Source: Zestomonas carbonaria (lineage in GTDB: Bacteria; Pseudomonadota; Gammaproteobacteria; Pseudomonadales; Pseudomonadaceae). From it: a DNA stretch of 45,724 bases. The stretch covers positions 1-45,724 of the forward strand of contig NZ_CAJFCI010000031.1 in NCBI RefSeq assembly GCF_904061905.1, in the 5' to 3' direction. Under the pieces are notes generated by a model. That model did not search any database, was not told the DNA's origin, and saw nothing but the letters and a program-made list of their open reading frames with translations. Positions 13,783-20,416 of the stretch are shown piece after piece (the first letter of the stretch is position 1; each line of letters starts with the position of its first letter). The position numbers and the translations under genes are program-made.

Positions 13783-14382
13783 ATGAGCGACATTGAAGTT
13801 GACGGCAATAGAAACCGAGTGGCAGGCAGGGACTACATCGAGCTGACCTTGCCCTGCGCCAAGGAAGAAGAGCGGTTGTCGCAGGTCCAGCGCCAGATGC
13901 TACGCAGCCTGGTTGAGGAGGTCGCGTCGGAGTGCGAGGTGGAAGCGCGGACGCTCTGGCGCGAGGTCGTCCACGCCAGGGTCGGTGTGGAGCATGTCGG
14001 CGACATCCCCCGTAGCAAGTTCCTAGAGGCCCAGGATGCCGTGGTGTGCTGGCGCGACAATCATCGTGCGCAGGCGAACATCAGGCTGATGGTGTCGCGG
14101 ATTACCAACATCACGAAGAACAAGGGCATCTACAGCGAGCGCGATGCGTGGTGCCTGCGGCAGTTTGGGGAGAAACACCTGAACGCCATGGGCAAGGATC
14201 AGTTGCGCCTGGTGCTGGCCTTCGTTGAAGACTTCTCCGTTGAGCCGGCTGCCAAGGTTGTGGCGCCACCTGTAGAGCAACCGCTGACTTACACCCAACG
14301 CATGAAGAAGCTGGTCACCAATTACCCGTCGCACATGCTGGCCGTGCTGCTGCTTGGCTTCGTGATCGGCAAGATCTTCTAA
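13783..14382 (+). CDS. tail-anchored protein with NRVAGRDY motif and ORF6C-like domain
   Basis: In this 199-residue protein, residues 4-21 repeat the shared motif (VDGNRNRVAGRDYIE). Residues about 35-85 (LRSLVEEVASECEVEARTLW, HVGDIPRSKFLEA) resemble the ORF6C/phage antirepressor-type C-terminal domain. Residues 184-198 (HMLAVLLLGFVIGKIF) form a single C-terminal TM anchor, placing the rest in the cytoplasm. It follows the zinc/TM protein by 16 bp and ends 17 bp before a lipoprotein gene. Function unknown. As the third consecutive product with the motif, it probably interacts with the repressor or the zinc/TM protein. Confidence 0.78.
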   Translation: MSDIEVDGNRNRVAGRDYIELTLPCAKEEERLSQVQRQMLRSLVEEVASECEVEARTLWREVVHARVGVEHVGDIPRSKFLEAQDAVVCWRDNHRAQANIRLMVSRITNITKNKGIYSERDAWCLRQFGEKHLNAMGKDQLRLVLAFVEDFSVEPAAKVVAPPVEQPLTYTQRMKKLVTNYPSHMLAVLLLGFVIGKIF

Positions 14383-14399
14383 CCCACACCTGCGAGGAC

Positions 14400-14894
14400 A
14401 TGATGATGACAAGGATGCTGAGAGCTGGCGCACTGGCTGGCTTGGTTCTGCTGGCGGGTTGCGCTACCGCCACGATCGGCAAGCCGTTCCCGGCCAACAA
14501 CGTCGCGCTGCTGCGCACCGGGATCTCCACCACCGCCGAGGCGCGCAGCCTCCTCGGTGAACCCCACCAGGTGCAGACGAACCAGTTCGGCGAGACCTGG
14601 TACATCTGGCAGTACATCCGTTCCGATGCCACTGCCGGGTTGGTGTCCACGAACGTCCAGACCAGCCATCAGCAGGCGATCCTGGCCTTCGGTCCGGATG
14701 GCCGCTTGCTCCGGGCGCAGCAACTGATCAACGTGCCCGCGCCGATCGCCCAGGCGCCGGCACAAGCGGTGCCCGCGACTTCTGCACAACCAGGAGCGGT
14801 CAAAAGCCAGGAGCAGCAGTTGCAGGAGCTGCAGAGCACGCCGATGAGCTATGAGGAGTATCAGCGGCGGTATCGGGAGATCATGGGGCAATGA
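14400..14894 (+). CDS. phage-encoded lipoprotein with BamE/OmlA-like domain
   Basis: The 164-residue protein has a signal peptide with lipobox LLAGC (C21). Residues about 27-100 follow the BamE/SmpA pattern: IGKPFP, LLRTGISTTAEARSLLGEPH, then FGETWYIWQY. A Pro/Ala/Gln-rich tail leads to a charged helix (SYEEYQRRYREIMGQ). ATG codons at 14400, 14403 and 14406 are all possible; GAGGAC lies just upstream. A prophage-expressed lipoprotein next to the repressor operon suggests lysogenic conversion, for example surface exclusion of related phages; this is inferred. Confidence 0.8.
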   Translation: MMMTRMLRAGALAGLVLLAGCATATIGKPFPANNVALLRTGISTTAEARSLLGEPHQVQTNQFGETWYIWQYIRSDATAGLVSTNVQTSHQQAILAFGPDGRLLRAQQLINVPAPIAQAPAQAVPATSAQPGAVKSQEQQLQELQSTPMSYEEYQRRYREIMGQ

Positions 14895-15625
14895 ACGGAC
14901 TCTGGCATTACAGCCAGCCGATAGTTGATCCAGAATTATCAGATCGCACGGTGCTTTGGCGGTATCTCGATACGGCGAAGTTCTTTCACTTGCTGCATAC
15001 CGAGGCCCTTTTCCTCTGCAGAGGAGATCGCTTCGATGACAAGTTCGAAGGGTCGTTCACTCCCTCGTGGCGTGCTGCAATCAAGGATGCTTATGAAAAG
15101 CATCACTTGCCTGGCGGATACGATGAGTTTCGGCGACGGCTGAGATCGACAGTCTTCATTAACTGCTGGCACCGCAACCCTCATGACAGCATGGCCATGT
15201 GGAGCCTCTATGGCCGATCAGAAACTGCCGTTGCTATCACAACGACTGTGGGGCAGCTCCGTCAGGCCCTGCAGTATGTGGGGCAGGGGCAGATATTCAT
15301 CGACAAGGTCACGTATACCAACCACTGGAAAGACCCTCAGATATCCATCACTCCGTACTGCAAGGTGTTTGCGCATAAGGTGCAGGGGTATGCCTTCGAG
15401 AGAGAGGTCCGCGTCATACTCGATCTGTATTCGGATGAGCAAACCTATCTCGATCAACCTCCAGGGATATCGGTCCGGGCGCCTCTTTTAACCTTGCTCC
15501 GCAGTGTAGTTCTCTCGCCTAGTGCGCCGAAATGGTTCGATGAGATGATTCGTTCGGAGATGGATAGGCGTGGGTTCGGCAAAGTGCCTGTCCGAAACTC
15601 CAAGCTCTCATCCACCCCGCTTTAA
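14891..15625 (+). CDS. DUF2971-like protein, accessory/defence-type moron
   Basis: The 244-residue protein shows the DUF2971 layout: LWRYLDTAKFFHLLHTEALF, DRFDDKFEGSF, VFINCWHRNPHDSMAMWSLY, then KVTYTN and YAFEREVRVIL. The family is scattered through phages and defence islands; its activity is not established. The ATG overlaps the lipoprotein stop (ATGA), so the two are cotranscribed. Base composition is visibly less GC-rich than the structural genes. An intrinsic terminator follows directly, closing the lysogenic operon. A role in blocking other phages is plausible but unproven. Confidence 0.75.
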   Translation: MNGLWHYSQPIVDPELSDRTVLWRYLDTAKFFHLLHTEALFLCRGDRFDDKFEGSFTPSWRAAIKDAYEKHHLPGGYDEFRRRLRSTVFINCWHRNPHDSMAMWSLYGRSETAVAITTTVGQLRQALQYVGQGQIFIDKVTYTNHWKDPQISITPYCKVFAHKVQGYAFEREVRVILDLYSDEQTYLDQPPGISVRAPLLTLLRSVVLSPSAPKWFDEMIRSEMDRRGFGKVPVRNSKLSSTPL

Positions 15626-15655
15626 AGGCGCCTCCGGGCGCCTTTCTTGTTTTTG
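15624..15655 (+). terminator. intrinsic terminator after the lysogenic operon
   Basis: AAAGGCGCC pairs with GGCGCCTTT around TCCG, followed by CTTGTTTTT. It separates lysogenic-conversion genes from the first late operon. The T tract runs straight into the late-operon element at 15649. Confidence 0.9.
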
Positions 15656-15672
15656 CCCCGTCAAAATTACTC
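15649..15672 (+). promoter_or_regulatory. late-operon element, copy 1
   Basis: GTTTTTGCCCCGTCAAAA continues as TTACTC; it is repeated with one to three changes at 23993 and 30105. All three lie in the gaps before late operons and nowhere else that I could find. Copies 1 and 3 directly follow an intrinsic terminator. Copy 1 ends 91 bp before the holin ATG. It is proposed as the late promoter/activator site used by the Mor-family protein. Confidence 0.7.
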
Positions 15673-15763
15673 TCCGCGCGCGCGTGGCGATGATGGCCCT
15701 GCCTGCAGCTGATGCAGGTCGGACATCAGCCGGCCAGGGATGGCCACCCACGCGGAGAGCATC

Positions 15764-16066
15764 ATGTCTCAAGCCTGCAAGCCCCGCCGTCGCCTGCGCC
15801 CGCCGCGCATGACGGCCATGACCCTCATCACCCTGCTGCTGTTGCTGGCCCTGGCGGCGATCCGTCCGGAGCAACTGCAGGTCGTGCTCTACAAGGCGGG
15901 CTTGGTCACCCTCGGCGCCGTGCTTGCCTACTGGATCGACCGCAGCTTGTTCCTGGTCGAAGCCCGGCCGCATGAGTGCATCGGCGGCATCCATATCGTC
16001 GGCGCCTGGCTGCGTCGGGCGCTGATCGCCCTGGCGTGCATCCTCGGCCTGACGCTGGGGTTGTAG
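15764..16066 (+). CDS. putative holin
   Basis: The 100-residue protein has a basic N terminus (CKPRRRLRPPR) and three hydrophobic segments (about 17-36, 43-63 and 77-99). It is the first gene of the lysis cassette and is followed directly by a lytic transglycosylase, which fits a holin. ATG at 15764 has GGAG 8 nt upstream. The exact holin class is not determined. Confidence 0.75.
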   Translation: MSQACKPRRRLRPPRMTAMTLITLLLLLALAAIRPEQLQVVLYKAGLVTLGAVLAYWIDRSLFLVEARPHECIGGIHIVGAWLRRALIALACILGLTLGL

Positions 16067-16068
16067 TC

Positions 16069-16944
16069 ATGAGGCTCTGGCGCCAGTTCGGGCGCGACCT
16101 CGGAGGGTTGGCGAAGGCCTATCCCGTCCTGGCGATAGTGATCGCCATCGTACTGGTCGGCTGGTTCTCGCAGCGTGCCGAGGCCGCTGGTGCGGTGCCG
16201 GCCGCTGCCGAGCAGCACCGCCGCACACTGGTGCGCGCTGTACATGCCGAGTGGGGCCTGGGTGCCCCCGTGGCGACGTTCGCGGCCCAGGTGCATCAGG
16301 AGAGCGCCTGGCGAGTCAACGCCCGCTCGCCGGTCGGTGCGCAGGGCCTGGCGCAGTTCATGCCCGCCACGGCCGATTGGATGTCCGAGATCTACCCGGC
16401 CAGCCTCGGCCCGGCGCAGCCGTACAACCCTGGTTGGGCGCTGCGGGCGATGGTCGCCTTCAACCGCTGGTTGTACGAGAGAAACCAGGCCATCACCGAG
16501 TGCGATCGGTGGGCATTTGTCCTCGCCGGCTACAACGGCGGGAATGGATGGGTGAATCGTGACCGACGTCTGGCATCGGCAAAGGGCGCCGATCCGCTGG
16601 CCTGGTTCGATTCCGTCGAGCGCTTCAACAGCGGGCGCTCGGCCGCCAACTTCCGCGAGAACCGCCACTACCCGCGCGCCATCCTGCTGCGCTGGGAGCC
16701 AATGTATGCGGCTGCCGGCTGGGGCCCTGGCGTGTGCGCCGACAGGTATAGCCGCCATGAAACTCCCGATCCTCTGTTTGCTGACCGTGCTCACCGCCTC
16801 CGTATCGCCTGCAGCTTGTTCCCGGAACTGGCTCGCTGCCAGCGAGCTGTACGCATCGCCGCCGCCACGCGGCCATCGGCCGACCTTGTGGCCGTTGGAG
16901 CGGGAGGCGCTGCCGCGCAACATCCGCCGCAAGCTGAAGCGTAA
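16069..16944 (+). CDS. lytic transglycosylase (phage endolysin)
   Basis: The 291-residue protein has an N-terminal membrane anchor/signal-arrest helix (about 18-32) followed by an SLT-type lysozyme-like domain. Catalytic Glu is probably E78 in VHQESAWRVNA, with GLAQFMPATADW (93-104) and LAGYNGGNGWVNRD typical of the family. It would cleave peptidoglycan glycan strands during lysis. After GWGPGVC (about residue 223) the remaining 65 residues overlap another frame (16757-16957) and look unlike a normal transglycosylase end, so the tail may be an overprinted extension or the result of a lost stop codon. Confidence 0.9.
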   Translation: MRLWRQFGRDLGGLAKAYPVLAIVIAIVLVGWFSQRAEAAGAVPAAAEQHRRTLVRAVHAEWGLGAPVATFAAQVHQESAWRVNARSPVGAQGLAQFMPATADWMSEIYPASLGPAQPYNPGWALRAMVAFNRWLYERNQAITECDRWAFVLAGYNGGNGWVNRDRRLASAKGADPLAWFDSVERFNSGRSAANFRENRHYPRAILLRWEPMYAAAGWGPGVCADRYSRHETPDPLFADRAHRLRIACSLFPELARCQRAVRIAAATRPSADLVAVGAGGAAAQHPPQAEA

Positions 16945-16957
16945 GGGGCGGCGATGA
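16757..16957 (+). CDS. small exported protein overlapping the transglycosylase
   Basis: The 66-residue frame has a signal-peptide-like start (MKLPILCLLTVLTASVSPAA, then C) and a basic C terminus (RNIRRKLKRKGRR). It overlaps the end of the transglycosylase by 188 bp in another frame and overlaps the Rz-like start by 4 bp (ATGA). The ribosome site is weak (AGGTA). The lipobox is non-canonical (SPAAC). Position in the lysis cassette suggests an envelope role; it may be conserved in related phages, but I cannot check. Confidence 0.55.
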   Translation: MKLPILCLLTVLTASVSPAACSRNWLAASELYASPPPRGHRPTLWPLEREALPRNIRRKLKRKGRR

Positions 16958-17577
16958 AGAACGTGATCGGTTGGTTCGTCGAGCACTGGTATCTGGTTGC
17001 TGTCGCGCTGATCGCCGCGACCCTCTGGACGCATGGCCGCAGCATGTACGAGCTGGGCGAAAGCACTGCGCAGGCCAAGGGCGACAAGGCGCTGGTCGCA
17101 CTGCGCGAGGAGCACCAGAAACTGCGCGCCGATGCCGCCGAACAGAACCTGGTGCTCTACCGCCAGCAGGTGGAGCGCGCCAACCAGGCCGAGCAACTGT
17201 TCCTGAATGCCCAGGACGAGATCTACCAACTGCGCCAGCAGCTCACCCAGGAGCGTATCGCCCATGTCTCGACTCAGTACCGCCCCGCGCCAGGCGCTGC
17301 GCCTGTGCCTGCTCCTCGCTTCGTTGTCACTTGCGGCTGGCTGCGCGACTTCAACGCTGCCCTCGGCGCCCGTGTGCCCGCCCCAGCAGCCTGCAGAACC
17401 GCCTCCGGCGCTGAAAAAGCGGCCTGGCCCGCCCCCGGCGCTGACGCCGAGCTACTGGAAAGCGGCGTCAGCGCGGCTGACATCCTGGCCCATGCCCGCG
17501 ACTACGGCAGTTGGGCCCTTTCCAACCTGGCGCAACTGAATGCGCTGCTCGATCTGCACACCACAAGGACGCCCTGA
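16954..17577 (+). CDS. Rz-like inner-membrane spanin subunit
   Basis: The 207-residue protein has a signal anchor (WYLVAVALIAATLW, about 12-25) and a long periplasmic coiled coil (LREEHQKLRADAAEQNLVLY to LRQQLTQERIA), then a Pro/Ala-rich C-terminal part. This is the architecture of i-spanins, which fuse inner and outer membranes with Rz1 at lysis. A complete Rz1-type lipoprotein frame lies nested inside it, which supports the call. Confidence 0.85.
   Translation: MKNVIGWFVEHWYLVAVALIAATLWTHGRSMYELGESTAQAKGDKALVALREEHQKLRADAAEQNLVLYRQQVERANQAEQLFLNAQDEIYQLRQQLTQERIAHVSTQYRPAPGAAPVPAPRFVVTCGWLRDFNAALGARVPAPAACRTASGAEKAAWPAPGADAELLESGVSAADILAHARDYGSWALSNLAQLNALLDLHTTRTP
17264..17539 (+). CDS. 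Rz1-like outer-membrane lipoprotein spanin, nested in Rz
   Basis: The 91-residue frame lies wholly within the Rz-like gene in another frame. It has a signal peptide ending in lipobox SLAAGC and a proline-rich mature region (CPPQQPAEPPPALKKRPGPP), the hallmark of Rz1. AGGAG lies 10 nt before the ATG at 17264. The nested arrangement is the same as in phage lambda. Confidence 0.85.
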   Translation: MSRLSTAPRQALRLCLLLASLSLAAGCATSTLPSAPVCPPQQPAEPPPALKKRPGPPPALTPSYWKAASARLTSWPMPATTAVGPFPTWRN

Positions 17578-17918
17578 TGGACCTGGATTTCGCGTTGCGC
17601 GCAGGCCAATTCCTGTTCACCGCCGTTGTCGGCCTCTACTCACTGTCGGCCGCGCGCCGCTCCAGCTCGAAGGCCGAGGCCGAGCAGCTCGCCAGCAGGA
17701 TGGCCGGCCAGGACAACCGCATCCTGGTGCTCGAGCAGCGCATGAACCACCTGCCGGACGCCCAGCAACTGACCGAGCTTGCTGGCGAGCTGGCCGATCT
17801 GGCCGGTGACCTGAAGGCGATGCGAGCGGAGGTCGCCGGGTTGGCCAGAGAGATGGCCCCTTTGGCCAGGTCCGTCGACCGAATCAATGACTACCTGCTG
17901 CACGCGAGGACGCAATGA
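17577..17918 (+). CDS. DUF2730 family phage protein
   Basis: The 113-residue protein begins MDLDFALRAGQFLFTAVVGL, with one N-terminal TM helix and then a long coiled coil (LEQRMNHLPDAQQLTELAGE onward). The family is typical of Mu-like phages, between lysis and packaging genes; its role is unknown. The ATG overlaps the Rz stop (TGATG). Confidence 0.82.
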   Translation: MDLDFALRAGQFLFTAVVGLYSLSAARRSSSKAEAEQLASRMAGQDNRILVLEQRMNHLPDAQQLTELAGELADLAGDLKAMRAEVAGLAREMAPLARSVDRINDYLLHARTQ

Positions 17919-18214
17919 GCAAGTACTCCAACTACCTGAGCGAGGACCGCCGCCTGGTGATCCTGCGCATCCTGGCGGAAATGCCCACCTACCGGGCCAA
18001 CAGCTCGGTGCTGCACACCGTGCTGTTCGAGTGGGGGCACGAACCCAGTCGCGACCAGGTGAAGACCGAGCTGCGCTGGCTCCAGGAGCAGCAGTTGGTC
18101 GACCTCGACGAGGTCGGCGATGGTGCCGTGCTGCTGGCCAAGCTGACCGAGCGCGGCGCCGACGTCGCCGCTGGCCGCGCCCGCGTCGACGGCGTGAAGC
18201 GGCCGGGGGCCTGA
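17915..18214 (+). CDS. Mu gp26-like (VpaChn25_0724 family) protein
   Basis: The 99-residue winged-helix-like protein contains EDRRLVILRILAEMPTYRAN, VLFEWGHEPSRDQVKTELRW, LQEQQLVDLDEVGDGAV and LTERGADVAAGR. This matches the Mu gp26 position-conserved family upstream of gp27. It probably binds DNA in packaging or late control; function is not established. It overlaps the DUF2730 gene by 4 bp (ATGA). Confidence 0.82.
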   Translation: MSKYSNYLSEDRRLVILRILAEMPTYRANSSVLHTVLFEWGHEPSRDQVKTELRWLQEQQLVDLDEVGDGAVLLAKLTERGADVAAGRARVDGVKRPGA

Positions 18215-18216
18215 CC

Positions 18217-18762
18217 ATGGGGCGCAAGTCCAGCATCGACAAGCTCGAGCCGGCGGTCCGCTTGCACATCGAGCGCCGCCTGCGCGAGAACCGGCTCACC
18301 CTGGACGAGTTGATCGCTGACCTGCAGGAGCGGTTCCCTGCGGAACAGAAGCCCAGCCGCTCGGCGATCGGCCGCTACAAGGTCAGCTTCGACGAGATGG
18401 CCAAGCGGCTGCGCGAGCAGCAGGCCATGGCCAGCCTGTTGGTCGAGGAACTGGGCGAGAACCCGGACGACCGCGCCGGCGCGCTGATGGTGCAGTCCAT
18501 CACCACCCTGACCACCCACGCCGCCATGGGCGCGCAGGTGGACGAAGAGACCACCGTCGACGACGTGCGCAAGCTGGCTCGGGCCGCCAAGGATGTGCTG
18601 CAGGCCCGCAAGGTCAGCCGTGAGGAGCGCAGCGCTATCGAGCGAGAGGCGCGAGAGCGGCTGCTCGAGGAACAGAAGGCGGCGTTGGCGGCGATGCCGA
18701 TCAAGAGCGGCGTCACCGAGGAAACCAAGCAGGCGATCCGCGCGGCGCTGGGGATCACATGA
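18217..18762 (+). CDS. DUF3486 (Mu gp27-like) putative small terminase subunit
   Basis: The 181-residue protein starts with the family signature MGRKSSIDKLEPAVRLHIE, LTLDELIADLQERFP and KPSRSAIGRYK. A helical central region (DRAGALMVQSITTLTTHAA) and a charged coil follow. It is located directly before the large terminase, as in Mu, and probably recognises the pac end. A shorter relative of its N-terminal domain lies at the left prophage end (412-735). Confidence 0.88.
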   Translation: MGRKSSIDKLEPAVRLHIERRLRENRLTLDELIADLQERFPAEQKPSRSAIGRYKVSFDEMAKRLREQQAMASLLVEELGENPDDRAGALMVQSITTLTTHAAMGAQVDEETTVDDVRKLARAAKDVLQARKVSREERSAIEREARERLLEEQKAALAAMPIKSGVTEETKQAIRAALGIT

Positions 18763-18959
18763 TGCAGGTCCTGGTCCTCAAGGGGCGCGCCTGGGGCTGG
18801 AGTTGGTTGTCCAGGCACCTGGAGCACCCTGCCGCCGCTGACGCTCGTGAGCTCAAGCCACATCCCGCGCACCCCATTGTCGCGGCCATGCAGAGCTGGG
18901 AGCCCCGGCAGCACCCGCTCGCCGTCGCAGTTCGCCAGGCACTGGAGGCTGGGCGATGA
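18759..18959 (+). CDS. small protein between terminase genes
   Basis: The 66-residue frame begins MMQVLVLKGRAWGWSWLSRH. It overlaps gp27-like and terminase genes by 4 bp on each side (ATGA at both ends), which argues that it is translated. It contains several Trp and His residues. No family is recognised. Confidence 0.6.
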   Translation: MMQVLVLKGRAWGWSWLSRHLEHPAAADARELKPHPAHPIVAAMQSWEPRQHPLAVAVRQALEAGR

Positions 18960-20416
18960 AGCGCAAGGGCAATGCCAAGATCATCCCCGCGGATCCAGAC
19001 GCCATCTTCCTGGGCTACCAGAACCGCTGGATCGTCGACGAGAGCCGCCTGAAGCTGATGCAAAAGAGTCGCCAGGTCGGCCTGTCCTGGTCGACCGCCT
19101 TCGCGGCCGACGAACGTACGGCTGCTGCCGGGGCTCGCGTGGATCAGTGGGTTAGCAGTCGAGACGACCTGCAGGCGCGCCTGTTCCTGGAAGACTGCAA
19201 GATGTGGGCGGGCGTGATGAATCAGGCCGCCAATGATCTGGGCGAGGTCGTGATCGACCCCGAGAACCGCATCTCTGCCTACGTGCTGGAGTTCGCCAAC
19301 AAGCGCCGCATCCACAGCATGTCCAGCAACCCCGATGCCCAGGCGGGCAAGCGTGGTGGCCGTATCCTGGACGAGTTCGCGCTGCACCCGGACCCGCGCA
19401 AACTGTGGGCGATCGCCTACCCGGGTATCACCTGGGGCGGCAGCCTGGAGGTGATCAGCACTCACCGGGGCAGCCACAACTTCTTCAACCAGCTGGTGCG
19501 TGAGGTCGTCGAGGGCGGCAACCCCAAGAACATCAGCCTGCACACCGTCACCCTGCAGCAGGCGCTCGAGGACGGTTTCCTGTTCAAGCTGCAGCAGATG
19601 CTGCCGGCCGACGACGAGCGCCAGGCGATGGACGAGGCGCAGTACTTCGACCTGGTGCGCTCTGGCTGCGCGGACGAGGAGTCGTTCCAGCAGGAGTACA
19701 TGTGCAACCCGGCCGACGACGACGTCGCCTTCCTGGAATACGACCTGATCGCCTCGGCCGAGTACCCGGGCGACGCCAACTGGCAGCAGTTGGAGGGCGG
19801 CCGGTTGTTCTGCGGCGTCGATATCGGCCGCAAGAAGGATTTGACCGTGCTCTGGGTGGTCGAGCTGCTCGGCGACGTGCTGTACACCCGCCACGTCGAG
19901 CGCCTGCAGAACATGCGCAAGTCCGCCCAGGAGGCGATCCTCTGGCCTTGGTTCCGGCGCTGCGAGCGGATCTGCATCGACGCCACCGGCCTCGGCATCG
20001 GCTGGGCCGACGACGCCCAGGACGAGTTCGGCGAGCACCGCGTCGAGGCGGTGACCTTCACCCCGCATGTAAAGGAGGCGCTGGCCTACCCGATCCGCGG
20101 GGCAATGGAGGATCGCAAGATCCGCATCCCCTTCGACAAGCTGACCCGCGCTGCACTGCGCCTGGTGACCAAGCAGACCACAGCCGCCGGCAACATCCGT
20201 TTCACCGCCGAGCGCACGCCGGATGGCCACGCGGACGAGTTCTGGGCTATCGGCCTGGCCATCCATGCCGCGTCCCAACTGGTGAACATCCCCATCGACT
20301 ACCAATCCGCCGGCCCGCGCCAGCAGACCACCGGCTTCGTCACCAGCCCGGGCGGGATCATCCTGCCGCGCGGCTGGGGCTCCATCGCCGGCGGCAACGA
20401 CTTCGGAGGCTTCTGA
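18956..20416 (+). CDS. terL: terminase large subunit (Mu gp28-like)
   Basis: The 486-residue packaging motor has an ATPase domain with a Walker A-like KSRQVGLS (37-44) and Walker B ILDE (137-140). The C-terminal RNase H-like nuclease has acidic residues D289 (FCGVDIGRKKD), D342 (ICIDATGLG) and D427 (GHADEFWA). It translocates DNA into the prohead and cuts it by the headful from the host-flanked left end, as in Mu. It is coupled to the small upstream frame and followed directly by the portal. Confidence 0.93.
   Translation: MKRKGNAKIIPADPDAIFLGYQNRWIVDESRLKLMQKSRQVGLSWSTAFAADERTAAAGARVDQWVSSRDDLQARLFLEDCKMWAGVMNQAANDLGEVVIDPENRISAYVLEFANKRRIHSMSSNPDAQAGKRGGRILDEFALHPDPRKLWAIAYPGITWGGSLEVISTHRGSHNFFNQLVREVVEGGNPKNISLHTVTLQQALEDGFLFKLQQMLPADDERQAMDEAQYFDLVRSGCADEESFQQEYMCNPADDDVAFLEYDLIASAEYPGDANWQQLEGGRLFCGVDIGRKKDLTVLWVVELLGDVLYTRHVERLQNMRKSAQEAILWPWFRRCERICIDATGLGIGWADDAQDEFGEHRVEAVTFTPHVKEALAYPIRGAMEDRKIRIPFDKLTRAALRLVTKQTTAAGNIRFTAERTPDGHADEFWAIGLAIHAASQLVNIPIDYQSAGPRQQTTGFVTSPGGIILPRGWGSIAGGNDFGGF

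Noticed and set aside
15928..17265. 445-codon leftward frame opposite the lysis cassette
   Set aside because: Covers holin, transglycosylase and Rz on the other strand, lacks motifs and a plausible promoter.
19702..20415. Open extension upstream of the portal start
   Set aside because: The reading is Arg/Pro-rich shadow of the terminase gene; the portal signature starts at 20416 with a TGATG overlap.
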